A DNA stretch of 64,000 nucleotides from Methanotorris igneus Kol 5 (GCF_000214415.1 NC_015562.1:186001-250000), one strand, 5' to 3'. Shown: positions 1 to 8,140, counted from the first letter of the stretch. Translations and numbers: made by a program. The notes: generated from the sequence alone by a model not told the origin.

Positions 1-909
1 GGAAGAGCATGCTTTGATATCATCGCTAACAGAGGATATGTAAGATTGTTGATAAAAATATTAAAAAATATTGACAGTTTAAGTGAAGAACAGTCAAAAG
101 AACTCTTGAAAATAGCAAACATCTTATCCGCAGTTCCAATAATAATTGGAATAAGAACGAGAAATGCTATGATGGAGCATGGTGTAGTGTACGATAGATA
201 CAACATAAAAGCAGTTACATTTGAGACCTTTGAGGAATACCTGAAAGGTAGCCCACCCGTAGTGTATGCGCATAGGGGTGGATTCTTCGTAAAAATTGAT
301 GGCGAGGCATTAAAAAGAGCAAGAGAGAGGTTAAATGTATCTGTTGGAGAGTTGGCTGAGGCATCAGGGGTCTCAAGAAAAACCATATACAAATATGAGC
401 AAAATAAGGCAAATCCATCAGTAGAAGTTGCTATGAGAATTGAAGAATATTTAGATGTCCCATTGGCAAAAGGTATAGATTTATTTGAACCAGTAAATGT
501 CCAAAAAGATAACGAAAGTCAGAAAAGAGGACCTCCATTTCCTCCAGACGAAGAAATCAACATTGAGGAATATAAAAAACAGGCACTAAATATATTGAAT
601 GAATTGGGTTTCAACTTAATACCAACTTTAAGAGCTCCTTTTGATGCTGTTGCAGAAAAACATGAAGAAAAACACAACATTCTATTAACAAACATTGGAG
701 AGCAGGAAAATGAAGACATAAGAAGAAGAGCAATATTGGTCAGAGAAATATCAAAACTCTTAGATGGATATTCACTATTAATTTTGGAGAAAAAAGAAAG
801 ACACTACAAAAATTTGGCAGTAATTAGCATGAAAGAACTTGAAAAAATGGATGATGCATTAGATTTAATTGAATTTATAAAGGATATGTTAAAGTCAGAC
901 AAATGGTAA
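1..909 (+). CDS. XRE-type HTH transcriptional regulator (MJ1164-like), 5' end outside window
   Basis: The frame is open from base 1, so the gene begins upstream. The first in-window start-like codon (TTG at 46) lies inside the domain, because the preceding codons (ACFDIIANRGYVR) look like native sequence. After a mixed alpha/beta N-terminal part there is a helix-turn-helix around bases 310-440 (LKRARERLNVSVGELAEASG, then SRKTIYKYEQ), followed by a C-terminal domain of about 120 residues. This arrangement is that of the archaeal putative HTH regulator family typified by M. jannaschii MJ1164 (recalled, not searched). It is probably a DNA-binding repressor or activator; ligand and targets are unknown. 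It converges on the UPF0173 hydrolase gene with an 11-bp gap, the same neighbour I remember for MJ1164. Confidence 0.85.
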   Translation, partial: GRACFDIIANRGYVRLLIKILKNIDSLSEEQSKELLKIANILSAVPIIIGIRTRNAMMEHGVVYDRYNIKAVTFETFEEYLKGSPPVVYAHRGGFFVKIDGEALKRARERLNVSVGELAEASGVSRKTIYKYEQNKANPSVEVAMRIEEYLDVPLAKGIDLFEPVNVQKDNESQKRGPPFPPDEEINIEEYKKQALNILNELGFNLIPTLRAPFDAVAEKHEEKHNILLTNIGEQENEDIRRRAILVREISKLLDGYSLLILEKKERHYKNLAVISMKELEKMDDALDLIEFIKDMLKSDKW

Positions 910-920
910 GGAACCAAACT

Positions 921-1574
921 TTAGAGATCTATCGGCTCTCCTATTTTTGGAATTATAACTTCAACTCCCAAGCCCTCTGCTAATTTTTTGAATTCGTTAG
1001 GGTCTGCTTTTATTAATGGGAATGTATTGTAGTGCATTGGAATAACAACTTCAGGATAGAGTAACTCAATAGCTATTAAAGCCTCTTTTATATCCATCGT
1101 GTATCTTCCACCAATTGGTAATAGTGCAATACTTGGTGAATAAATTTCCCCAATCAACTCCATATCACTAAACACTCCAGTGTCTCCCGCATGGTAAACC
1201 CTATCATTTACAATAAATCCTCCTGCAACTCCTCCACTGATGTTGGGGGCAATATCTGAAGAATGTTCCGCTTTAACCATGGTCAATTTTGCATTGTTTA
1301 TAACAATAGTCCCCCCAATATTCATGCCTTCTGCACAAACCCCCAATTCTTGTAAATAAACGCTAATCTCATGATTTGCCACAACAGGAACATTGTATTC
1401 TTTTGAAAGTTTCTCTGCATTACCTAAATGATCTCCATGCCCATGAGTTACCGCTATTACATCTACACCTTCCATAATCTCATCAAATGGAATATCACAG
1501 AGAGGATTTGGAACAAATGGATCTATAAGGACATTATCAACTTTAAAGCATGCATGTCCATACCACGTTATCAT
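921..1574 (-). CDS. UPF0173 metal-dependent hydrolase (metallo-beta-lactamase fold)
   Basis: The 217-residue protein carries the metal-binding motif THGHGDH at residues 43-49, a downstream AEHSSD segment, AGDTG and a late PMHYNTFP histidine, in the order of the metallo-beta-lactamase superfamily. The short all-domain length and the opening MITWYGHACF fit the UPF0173 family (MJ1163-like). The start ATG at 1574 has a GGTGG ribosome binding site. It is probably a cytosolic binuclear-metal hydrolase; the substrate is not predictable from sequence. It is convergent with the upstream regulator gene and co-oriented with tldD, from which it is separated by 670 bp of repeats. Confidence 0.9.
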   Translation of the reverse strand: MITWYGHACFKVDNVLIDPFVPNPLCDIPFDEIMEGVDVIAVTHGHGDHLGNAEKLSKEYNVPVVANHEISVYLQELGVCAEGMNIGGTIVINNAKLTMVKAEHSSDIAPNISGGVAGGFIVNDRVYHAGDTGVFSDMELIGEIYSPSIALLPIGGRYTMDIKEALIAIELLYPEVVIPMHYNTFPLIKADPNEFKKLAEGLGVEVIIPKIGEPIDL

Positions 1575-1830
1575 ATAACCACCCCAAATGAATCTTAAAT
1601 TTTCTTTTTCTTTTATTTTTAATTTTTAGTTTTTTTAATTTATCTTATATCTCTATTAGTATATAAAAATGTATGCCGTTCATTTATTTATAGACTTAAA
1701 AATTTCAATATAATTATTAGCAGTCTTACCAACATATCCACTTCTTCAAAATTGTATAAGTTCTTTTTAAATTCAATGCACACTATATTTATAAATCTAC
1801 GGGTAAAAGGGATTTTCTACCACTTTGCAC
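1575..1830. other. AT-rich intergenic with a partial leader-like repeat
   Basis: No gene is seen. Bases 1746-1783 (TTGTATAAGTTCTTTTTAAA, then TTCAATGCACAC) resemble 2045-2082 and 14311-14350, which lie within the leader-like long repeats beside the CRISPR relics. This region therefore also holds a decayed piece of the long repeat. Confidence 0.5.
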
Positions 1831-1943
1831 GTTTCCATCCTTGTTTTAATGGATGAGTAATTCAAACAGTTTGAATTGGTTTTTACTCTATAACCTTAGC
1901 ACTATTGTTTCCATCCTTGTTTTAATGGATGAGGTATTCAAAC
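1831..1943 (-). CRISPR. Orphan two-repeat CRISPR mini-array
   Basis: Two 37-nt repeats (1831-1867 and 1907-1943, two mismatches apart) flank one 39-nt spacer (1868-1906). On the minus strand each repeat begins GTTTGAAT, has a CATCC/GGATG stem and ends GGATGGAAAC. The last eight bases, ATGGAAAC, are the same as in the main array at 34885-35597, although the rest of the repeat differs. A leader-like long repeat adjoins on the right, so transcription would run leftward. There are no cas genes nearby. Confidence 0.75.
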
Positions 1944-2160
1944 CCTATAACTTCATCCTTATTTTATGCCCAAACTCCTATATAAATTTTTTTTCAACCC
2001 GAATTTTCTTACTGCCCAATTATTGAAACCTTTATAAGAGTAAGAAAAATTGTGCAAGTTCTTTTTAAATCCAATGCACAACCACGCCAACAAATCTCAA
2101 TGATTAAACTTATTTCATATAATCCAAAACCAATTCAAACTTAAAATAACACAAACTCAT
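1944..2160 (-). repeat. CRISPR leader-like long repeat, copy 1
   Basis: This segment directly abuts the orphan array and is clearly homologous over about 215 bp to 14208-14428. Shared blocks include ACTTCATCCTTATTTT, TGCCCAAA, TATATAAAT, TTATTGAAACC and TTGTGCAAGTT, then AATGCACAACCA. Long AT-rich segments placed before short repeats are the classical M. jannaschii arrangement (long repeat followed by short CRISPR repeats). It probably acts as, or derives from, a leader. Confidence 0.65.
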
Positions 2161-2170
2161 TTATAATCTC

Positions 2171-2215
2171 AAAATTCCTTCGGAATTTTTACGACTTACT
2201 CACTTCGTTCGTAAG
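2171..2215 (-). terminator. Two adjacent hairpins downstream of tldD
   Basis: AAAATTCC/GGAATTTT (2171-2178 and 2182-2189, 3-nt loop) is followed by CTTAC/GTAAG (2195-2199 and 2211-2215) around CTCACTTCGTTC. They lie 30-70 bp beyond the tldD stop. They may help end or stabilise the tldD transcript. The second hairpin resembles the CGCTTCGCTCG-type hairpins found elsewhere in the window, so it may instead be a repeat relic. Confidence 0.35.
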
Positions 2216-2242
2216 AAGCAAGAAAAGAGAATTAAAAATTGG

Positions 2243-3598
2243 TTAGGATAATATTGCGATAGTCCTTATACTTCCCCCTCCATCTCCAACAGGAACACTC
2301 TGTCCATTCTTGCCACAATAACCAACACTCAACTTAAATTCTTTTGTTACAGCATCTACGTTATATAATATATTCAATATCTCCCCACTTAACCCAGCAT
2401 CTTTTAAAGGGGTTGTTAATTCCCCATTTTCAATTAAGAATGCTTCAACTGCACTAAATTGGAACAATCCTTTTCCAGTATCAACTTGACCCCCTCTTGA
2501 ACCTTTTAAGAATATTCCATCTTTTGTGTCCTCCAACAACTCCTCAAAGTCCCAATCTCCCGGTTTTATAAATGTGTTACTCATCCTTACAATTGGTCTA
2601 TTCAACCCTTCTGCCCTCGCATTTCCTGTAACTTCCATATTCAACCTTCCTGCAGTCTCTCTTGTGTGAAGGAAGTTCTTTAATATACCATTTTCAATTA
2701 TTATTGTTTCTCTCCCCTTCACACCTTCATCATCATACTTATATGAACCAAAGCCTTCAACTTCTGGACTATCTATGACGGTTACATATTCACTTCCAAC
2801 TTTTTCTCCTATCTTGTCCTTAAAGACGCTGTCATTCTGTAAAACCAAATCTGCCTCTGATGCGTGCCCTACTGCTTCATGGATAAATACCCCTGTCAAT
2901 TCTGGGTCAAGAATAACTTTAAATTTTCCTTTTGGGCATGGTTTTGCATAAAGTAATCTTATTGCCCTCTCTTTTGCAGATTTTGCAATGTTTTCAATGT
3001 TTGCATTTTTTATAACCTCAAATCCATCCCCACCAACCCTCTCAGATGCATACTGCAAAGTTCCATCCTTTGCAACTGCCGTTAGATACATTATTGTCCT
3101 CATTCTTTCGGATTCTATTCTTGTTCCCTCACTGTTCATAAATAATGAATATCCAACAGCATCTGAGTAAGAGACAGAAGTGCTAACTACCTTATCCCCA
3201 AACATATTCTCATGTGCCAATAAAACAAATTCCTTTTTTTCATCAATATTAACATCTTTTGGATTTATTTTTGCCTTTGGTTTAACTTTATCAACAACCG
3301 CTTTAACTTCTTTTAAAATAACCTCTTTATCCGTATATTCATTAGAAACCTTAGCCATCTTATATGCCTTATTTATTAGGTTCTCAATTTCTTTCAAATC
3401 AATAACATTTGAAGTAGCAAATCCCCATGCATTTTTATATAAAACCCTAACTGCAACTCCTCCTCCTGCTCCAGATGAAATCTCATCTATCTTCCCATCT
3501 TTTAAAATTATGTGGTTGCTTTCCCCATGATTTATTCTTATATCTGCGTAGGTTCCAACTTCTAAGAGTTTCTCCAATTTTTCAATGTTGATATCCAT
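2243..3598 (-). CDS. tldD: TldD-family metalloprotease
   Basis: The 451-residue protein is full length for TldD/PmbA proteins. It contains the TldD zinc motif HEAVGH at residues 240-245 and the glycine-rich C-terminal segment ending GDGGGSIRTIAILS. TldD normally forms a heterodimer with TldE/PmbA and degrades unfolded peptides or processes RiPP precursors; the HExxxH motif marks this as the catalytic TldD partner rather than PmbA. The partner gene is not in the window. The start ATG at 3598 has a GGTGAT site 3-4 nt upstream. It is divergent from the hemD-hypD operon, with a palindromic element (3643-3670) between them. Confidence 0.93.
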   Translation of the reverse strand: MDINIEKLEKLLEVGTYADIRINHGESNHIILKDGKIDEISSGAGGGVAVRVLYKNAWGFATSNVIDLKEIENLINKAYKMAKVSNEYTDKEVILKEVKAVVDKVKPKAKINPKDVNIDEKKEFVLLAHENMFGDKVVSTSVSYSDAVGYSLFMNSEGTRIESERMRTIMYLTAVAKDGTLQYASERVGGDGFEVIKNANIENIAKSAKERAIRLLYAKPCPKGKFKVILDPELTGVFIHEAVGHASEADLVLQNDSVFKDKIGEKVGSEYVTVIDSPEVEGFGSYKYDDEGVKGRETIIIENGILKNFLHTRETAGRLNMEVTGNARAEGLNRPIVRMSNTFIKPGDWDFEELLEDTKDGIFLKGSRGGQVDTGKGLFQFSAVEAFLIENGELTTPLKDAGLSGEILNILYNVDAVTKEFKLSVGYCGKNGQSVPVGDGGGSIRTIAILS

Positions 3599-3642
3599 AT
3601 CATCACCAAAAAACTTTTATGTTTTTGTGGCTAAAATTTGTT

Positions 3643-3670
3643 GGCAAAACCCAAAGGGTTTTGCCGTATA
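3643..3670. repeat. Palindromic element P (GGCAAAACCC / GGGTTTTGCC)
   Basis: A near-perfect palindrome GGCAAAACCC-AAA-GGGTTTTGCC followed by GTATA. It recurs at 6411, 20710, 40824, 41068, 41165 and 42333, with relics at 38598 and 63920. Here it stands alone, without the long terminal inverted repeats, in the divergent tldD/unknown-gene promoter region. Confidence 0.85.
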
Positions 3671-3687
3671 AAGAATAAGGTGGGATT

Positions 3688-4344
3688 TTGAGGAAATTTA
3701 TTCTATTTTTCGTATTAATAAATGTTCTACCAGTAGTTATTGCTGGATGGTATTTATATGAAAATATTGGGGGTGCAGAGTCCGTAGATGAAGTTATTGA
3801 AAATGCCCCATTTGGTGAATTTATATACCTCGACCACAATATGATTATAGCAAATAAGGATAATATGAATAACTTACACGGAATCTATAAAGACCTTTTA
3901 ATATTTATCAACGGAATTTATATTAGTAGCGACGGAAAATCTTTTGGAATAAAGATGCCCCTTGCATCTACATTAAAATATGTTAGGATTGATAACTATA
4001 CCTATTATAATGGCTGTGTAATAAAAGGTAATGTCCAATTGGAGAAACCTACATCAAATGATCTAATTACGTTAATACCTCAAAGCTTTAAGGATATTGT
4101 TGTTTATAGAAAAGATAGCGTTATCGGTGGATTAATTGAAAATAATGAAATCAAATATGTGTGGGTTTTTAGAAAAAAGAAAAATATTAATGCTAAGATA
4201 ATTAGGACATATCTTGACAATGTCAAAAAGCATAACCCAAATTTAATTGACTATAGTGTTATCGATTATGGAGACAAGGTTTATGTATATCTCGAATATA
4301 GAGGGCTTAGCATAGAATTACCCAATATGAATGTGATAAAATGA
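3688..4344 (+). CDS. Unknown single-pass membrane protein upstream of hemD
   Basis: A TTG start at 3688 is chosen because AAGGTGGG precedes it at normal spacing; no ATG is available before the hydrophobic segment. Residues 3-22 (KFILFFVLINVLPVVIAGWY) form a membrane anchor or uncleaved signal, leaving about 190 residues probably outside the membrane. I recognise no domain. Its stop overlaps the hemD ATG (ATGA), so it is translationally coupled to hemD and hypD. The same neighbour order (MJ0993-MJ0996) is remembered for M. jannaschii. The coupling suggests conserved membership of this operon, but not a function. Confidence 0.75.
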   Translation: MRKFILFFVLINVLPVVIAGWYLYENIGGAESVDEVIENAPFGEFIYLDHNMIIANKDNMNNLHGIYKDLLIFINGIYISSDGKSFGIKMPLASTLKYVRIDNYTYYNGCVIKGNVQLEKPTSNDLITLIPQSFKDIVVYRKDSVIGGLIENNEIKYVWVFRKKKNINAKIIRTYLDNVKKHNPNLIDYSVIDYGDKVYVYLEYRGLSIELPNMNVIK

Positions 4345-5072
4345 AGGTAGTAATAACGAGACCAAGGGAAAGGGCAAGTTATTTTGCTAAGTTATTGGAG
4401 GATAATGGTTTTGAGCCAATTTTAATCCCAACATTAGAGTTGGTTTATAAAAAGGACGTTAAGATTGACGTTGACAAATATGACTGGATTCTTTTCACAT
4501 CCCCAAGCGGTGTAAAGGGGTTGTATGATATAATAGATGACAAAGAAAAAGAAAAAGTCAAAAATAAGAAAATTGGTGCAATTGGGATTAAAACTGCTAA
4601 GGCATTTGAGAAGTATTTTGGAAAATATCCAGATGTGGTTCCAAAAGAATATACTGCTGAAGGGTTATTGGAGGAATTAAGAAAAATGATTAATGGAGAT
4701 GAGAGGTTTTTAATTCCAACAACACCATCAACAAGAGATGTTTTGAAGAATAATTTAAATGCAGATTTGTTTTTTGTTTATACTTCAGAGGAGCCAAAAG
4801 ATATAAAGGAAAAAGTGGAAAAGTTGAAGGAAATAATAAAAGAAGAGAGTAAAAAAAATAAAAGGATAATCCTCACATTTACAAGTGGCTTAACTGCAAG
4901 GAATTTCTTTAAAAATGCAGATAATGAACTCAAAGAACTATTGAAAAACCAATATATCGTTGCAATAGGTCCGGTAACAAAGAAAGAAATAAATAAATTT
5001 GGATTTAATGCCTTAACACCAAAAGAATACACCATCGAGGGGATGTTAGAGGTTATTAAAAATTTAAAATGA
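4341..5072 (+). CDS. hemD: Uroporphyrinogen-III synthase
   Basis: This 243-residue protein has the HemD two-domain layout: ITRPRERASYFAKLLEDNGF at residues 4-23, WILFTSPSGVKGL in the first lobe, IPTTPSTRD, then FTSGLTARNFF and AIGPVTKKEINKFGF in the second lobe. HemD cyclises and inverts ring D of hydroxymethylbilane to give uroporphyrinogen III, the precursor of F430, cobalamin and sirohaem, all needed by a methanogen. Start and stop both overlap neighbours by 4 bp (ATGA), giving a tightly coupled three-gene unit with the membrane protein and hypD. The assignment rests on motif order; overall sequence conservation in this family is low. Confidence 0.88.
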   Translation: MKVVITRPRERASYFAKLLEDNGFEPILIPTLELVYKKDVKIDVDKYDWILFTSPSGVKGLYDIIDDKEKEKVKNKKIGAIGIKTAKAFEKYFGKYPDVVPKEYTAEGLLEELRKMINGDERFLIPTTPSTRDVLKNNLNADLFFVYTSEEPKDIKEKVEKLKEIIKEESKKNKRIILTFTSGLTARNFFKNADNELKELLKNQYIVAIGPVTKKEINKFGFNALTPKEYTIEGMLEVIKNLK

Positions 5073-6241
5073 AACTTTTAGAAAAAGTTGAACGAGGAAA
5101 ACCTCTTTCAGGTTTTTGTAGCCATAAAATAAAATTTGGTGAAAGGATGATAAATATCAACGATAAGCAGATGATAAGGAAGGCAATAGAGACAATAAAC
5201 AAACTTTCTCAAAAAGTGGATGATGTTAAGATAATGCACGTTTGCGGTTCTCATGAGCACACAATTTGTAAGTATGGAATTAGGGAAGTTTTGCCAGATA
5301 ACATAACCGTAATCCCCGGTCCTGGATGTCCTGTTTGTGTCACAACGCAGAAAGAGATAGATACTGCAATATATTTGGCAGAAAATGGCTACACAATAGC
5401 AACATTGGGGGATATGTATAGGGTTCCAGGAAGTGAGAAATCATTAATGGAAGCACAATCAGAGGGATATGATGTTAGGATTGTTTATGGTATAAATGAT
5501 GCAGTGAAAATAGCAAAAAAAGAAGGTAATAAAGTTGTTTTTGTTGCTATTGGATTTGAAACAACTGCTCCAACAACAGCAGCAGAACTTATTGGCCTCA
5601 AAAATAAAAATGACAACATAAACTTTTATATCTTAAACTGCCATAGGCAAACCCCACCTGTAATGGAATTTTTGTTAAATGAAGGGAATGTTAATTTAGA
5701 TGGGTTTATCTGCCCTGGGCATGTTTCAACAATAACCGGGCTAAAGCCCTACTACGAGCCATGTAAAAAATACAATGCCCCAATGGTAGTTGCTGGATTT
5801 GAGCCGATAGATGTTTTAATGGCAATAATTATGATTTTAAAGCAGATAATAAATAGAGAAGCAAAGGTAGAGAACGAATATAAAAGAGTAGTGAGAGAGA
5901 AAGGTAATGTAATGGCCCAAAAAATTATGAATGAAGTTTTTGAACCAATAGATATTCCATGGAGAGGATTTCCAGTCATTAAAAATGGTGGTTTGGGATT
6001 AAAGGAGGAATACAAAAAATTCGACATATTTGAAGTAGAGGACATCCCTCCAATAAAGGAAAAAATACCAAAAGGTTGCATCTGCGATAAAATATTGAGG
6101 GGAGAGAAATTTCCAACTGACTGTAAATTGTTTGGAACTGTATGCACTCCTTTAAACCCAGTTGGAAGTTGCATGGTTTCTGATGAGGGAACTTGCAGGA
6201 TATTCTATAAATATAAAAAATTTCAAATGAATGAATTATAA
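5069..6241 (+). CDS. hypD: Hydrogenase maturation factor HypD
   Basis: HypD builds the Fe(CN)2CO moiety of [NiFe]-hydrogenases with HypC and HypE. Conserved segments visible in order are PLSGFCSHKI, MHVCGSHEHTICKYGIR, PGPGCPVCVT, ATLGDMYRVPGS, GFETTAPTTA, CPGHVSTITG, AGFEPIDVL, and the C-terminal Cys cluster (KGCICDKILRG, DCKLFGTVCTP, CMVSDEGTCR) that holds a 4Fe-4S centre. The length of 390 residues is slightly above the usual 360-380 because of an N-terminal lead. The ATG at 5069 is favoured by its ATGA overlap with hemD; an internal ATG at 5147 is possible but would remove the conserved SGFCSHKI segment. Its client in this window is the Ehb hydrogenase. Confidence 0.95.
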   Translation: MKLLEKVERGKPLSGFCSHKIKFGERMININDKQMIRKAIETINKLSQKVDDVKIMHVCGSHEHTICKYGIREVLPDNITVIPGPGCPVCVTTQKEIDTAIYLAENGYTIATLGDMYRVPGSEKSLMEAQSEGYDVRIVYGINDAVKIAKKEGNKVVFVAIGFETTAPTTAAELIGLKNKNDNINFYILNCHRQTPPVMEFLLNEGNVNLDGFICPGHVSTITGLKPYYEPCKKYNAPMVVAGFEPIDVLMAIIMILKQIINREAKVENEYKRVVREKGNVMAQKIMNEVFEPIDIPWRGFPVIKNGGLGLKEEYKKFDIFEVEDIPPIKEKIPKGCICDKILRGEKFPTDCKLFGTVCTPLNPVGSCMVSDEGTCRIFYKYKKFQMNEL

Positions 6242-6277
6242 TTTTAAATTTTATATAGGGGATTTTGTTTTCTATTA

Positions 6278-6455
6278 TAGTTGTGTGCGTTAGAAATTGA
6301 ACATAACTTCAATAAAATTTATGGTATTAAACACTTAATTTTAAAAATTTAAAAGGGAATAATGACCACTTAAAATTTTATAAGTTTATAAATTAAGTTT
6401 AAAAATTAATGGCAAAACCCAAAGGGTTTTGCCGTATATATTTCGCACACAACTA
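6278..6455. mobile_element. Family A miniature inverted-repeat element, copy A1
   Basis: The 178-bp element has terminal inverted repeats TAGTTGTGTGCG (6278-6289) and CGCACACAACTA (6444-6455), each flanked by TA (6276-6277 and 6456-6457). It has no coding capacity. Near its right end is palindromic element P (6411-6438). The right end, ACTATATATTG, lies about 55 bp upstream of the transaldolase start, at a plausible distance for a TATA box. Confidence 0.8.
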
Positions 6456-6515
6456 TATATTGCATCAAAAATAATTAAAAAATACTATTGAATATAAAAG
6501 TAAACAGGTGAGAGG

Positions 6516-7169
6516 ATGAAGTTTTTCTTAGACACTGCAAACGTTGAGCAAATAAAGAAGTTTGTTGAGTTAGGTTTGGTTGATGGAGTTACCACAAACC
6601 CAACATTAATAGCGAAAGAAGGTAAGGACTTCCACACTGTCATAAAAGAAATCTGTGAAATTGTTGATGGTCCTGTTAGTGCTGAGGTTGTTTCCTTAGA
6701 TGCGGAAGGTATGATTAAAGAGGCAAGAGAACTCGCAAGTTTGGCAGATAATGTTGTTATAAAAATACCAATGACAAAAGAGGGAATGAAAGCAGTAAAT
6801 GTCTTATCAAAAGAAGGAATAAAAACAAACGTTACATTGGTTTTCTCCCCATTACAAGCGTTAATAGCAGCAAAGGCAGGAGCAACTTATGTATCCCCAT
6901 TCGTCGGTAGGTTAGATGACATTGGGCATGTTGGAATGAAGTTGATTGAGGATGTTGTTAAAATCTACAGAAACTACGACATAAAAACAGAGGTTATTGT
7001 TGCATCAGTGAGACACCCAATGCATGTTTTAGAGGCAGCAAGAATTGGAGCAGATATTGCAACAATACCATTTGATGTAATGGATAAAATGTTTAAACAC
7101 CCATTAACAGACATTGGAATAGAGAGATTCATGAAAGATTGGGAAAACTACTTAAAAAACAAAAAATAA
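6516..7169 (+). CDS. tal: Transaldolase / fructose-6-phosphate aldolase family
   Basis: At 217 residues this belongs to the short single-domain (type 3B) transaldolases such as MJ0960. [10 protein letters not shown] at the N-terminus, [14 protein letters not shown] (residues 23-36), the Schiff-base lysine K83 in [17 protein letters not shown], and [15 protein letters not shown] form the TIM-barrel active site. It transfers dihydroxyacetone units between sugar phosphates or cleaves fructose 6-phosphate, and so supplies pentoses or erythrose 4-phosphate. GGTGAGAGG directly precedes the ATG. The gene stands alone; its promoter may lie at the end of element A1. Confidence 0.93.
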   Translation: MKFFLDTANVEQIKKFVELGLVDGVTTNPTLIAKEGKDFHTVIKEICEIVDGPVSAEVVSLDAEGMIKEARELASLADNVVIKIPMTKEGMKAVNVLSKEGIKTNVTLVFSPLQALIAAKAGATYVSPFVGRLDDIGHVGMKLIEDVVKIYRNYDIKTEVIVASVRHPMHVLEAARIGADIATIPFDVMDKMFKHPLTDIGIERFMKDWENYLKNKK

Positions 7170-7205
7170 AATAAAGGCAAAATAAATAATTACAACATAA
7201 ATAGA

Positions 7206-7961
7206 TTATAGCGTTATCTCTTCGAAAACTGGCTTTTCTTTTATAACCTTTGCATATACTGAAACATAGTCCTTAATTCCACTCCATTTTATCTTTTCTC
7301 CTAAGATTTCTTGGATTTGGAATATTCCTGCTTCATTTGATAATATAACCTCAATATGTATAGGTTTTTTTGTTCCTTCTTTTATAATAACCTCTTTTAT
7401 TGCTGCTGCTGAAACTGAGTGGATATCATAACATCCTTTGCATATCGGCACTCTTGACCTACCTTCTGTCATATCTGTCCCATCTGCAACTGCAACAACC
7501 CCTGCCTCAATTGTCTGCCCCATTATCCCTTCATTGTGGGAATAAATAGCGTGGAGAGTTTCAGTTATAATTGGAGTTGGGTTTTTGTAGTATTTTTTTA
7601 GGATTCTCTCTAAGATTGGCCTTGCCAAGTATGTGGAATGGAAATGATGGTTTAATCTATGTACTGCATTCCCAATGTCATGCAAATATGCGGAGAGTAG
7701 GACAATAACCAAAGAATCTTCAAAAGTTCCATTATAATCTCTTACAAAACTTGGTTTAATACCATTTTTGTATAGAATTTTGAGCATTTTTATAGCGTTA
7801 TTTGCCACGATTTTTGCATGAGTTTTCCCATGGTCATTAAAGCCCATCCTTTTAACAGCCATTATGTTGGACATTTTGAGGAGAGATTTTATTTCTGCAT
7901 CTTTGCTTATTTCCTCGTATATTTTTTTGGGAATCCCCTCTAAGTTTTGTAGTTCTTCCAT
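7206..7961 (-). CDS. HD-domain metal-dependent phosphohydrolase
   Basis: The ATG at 7961 is preferred over the upstream GTG (7970) and ATG (7964) because GAGGTG then sits at normal spacing. HD-superfamily metal ligands are visible as DHGKTHAKIV (residues 43-52), LHDIGN (residues 93-98, HD at 94-95), the NHHFHSTYLA helix, and a late DGTDM aspartate. These proteins hydrolyse phosphate esters of nucleotides or related compounds; the substrate cannot be told from sequence. It is convergent with the transaldolase gene (36-bp gap) and is monocistronic. Confidence 0.85.
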   Translation of the reverse strand: MEELQNLEGIPKKIYEEISKDAEIKSLLKMSNIMAVKRMGFNDHGKTHAKIVANNAIKMLKILYKNGIKPSFVRDYNGTFEDSLVIVLLSAYLHDIGNAVHRLNHHFHSTYLARPILERILKKYYKNPTPIITETLHAIYSHNEGIMGQTIEAGVVAVADGTDMTEGRSRVPICKGCYDIHSVSAAAIKEVIIKEGTKKPIHIEVILSNEAGIFQIQEILGEKIKWSGIKDYVSVYAKVIKEKPVFEEITL

Positions 7962-8028
7962 CATCTGCACCTCAAAAGTGTTTAGATGTTTGTTATTGAA
8001 TTTTTTTGGAATTTAGTCTGGTGTTATA

Positions 8029-8140
8029 TAGTCAATGACAGAAGATATTAAAATAATATTTAAGGTAAAAATGGTTGTCTCCCTAATGAGAGACAATCAG
8101 ATATTCCTTAGTCAATTTTAAAAAGTTTTGTCACTGGCTA
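8029..8140. mobile_element. Family C miniature inverted-repeat element, copy C2
   Basis: The 112-bp element begins TAGTCAATGACA and ends TGTCACTGGCTA, flanked by TA at 8027-8028 and 8141-8142. A central hairpin, TTGTCTC/GAGACAA, lies at 8074-8096. It aligns throughout with the reverse complement of copy C1 at 12292-12400. It is non-coding. Confidence 0.8.

Noticed and set aside
3643-3670. Palindrome P as an ordinary intrinsic terminator
   Set aside because: It lies in divergent promoter regions and inside a coding sequence, has no constant T-run, and recurs nearly unchanged, so it is a repeat family rather than gene-specific terminators.
3603-3839. Minus-strand frame of 78 codons upstream of tldD
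   Set aside because: It overlaps the palindrome and the start of the opposite gene, and has no ribosome site.
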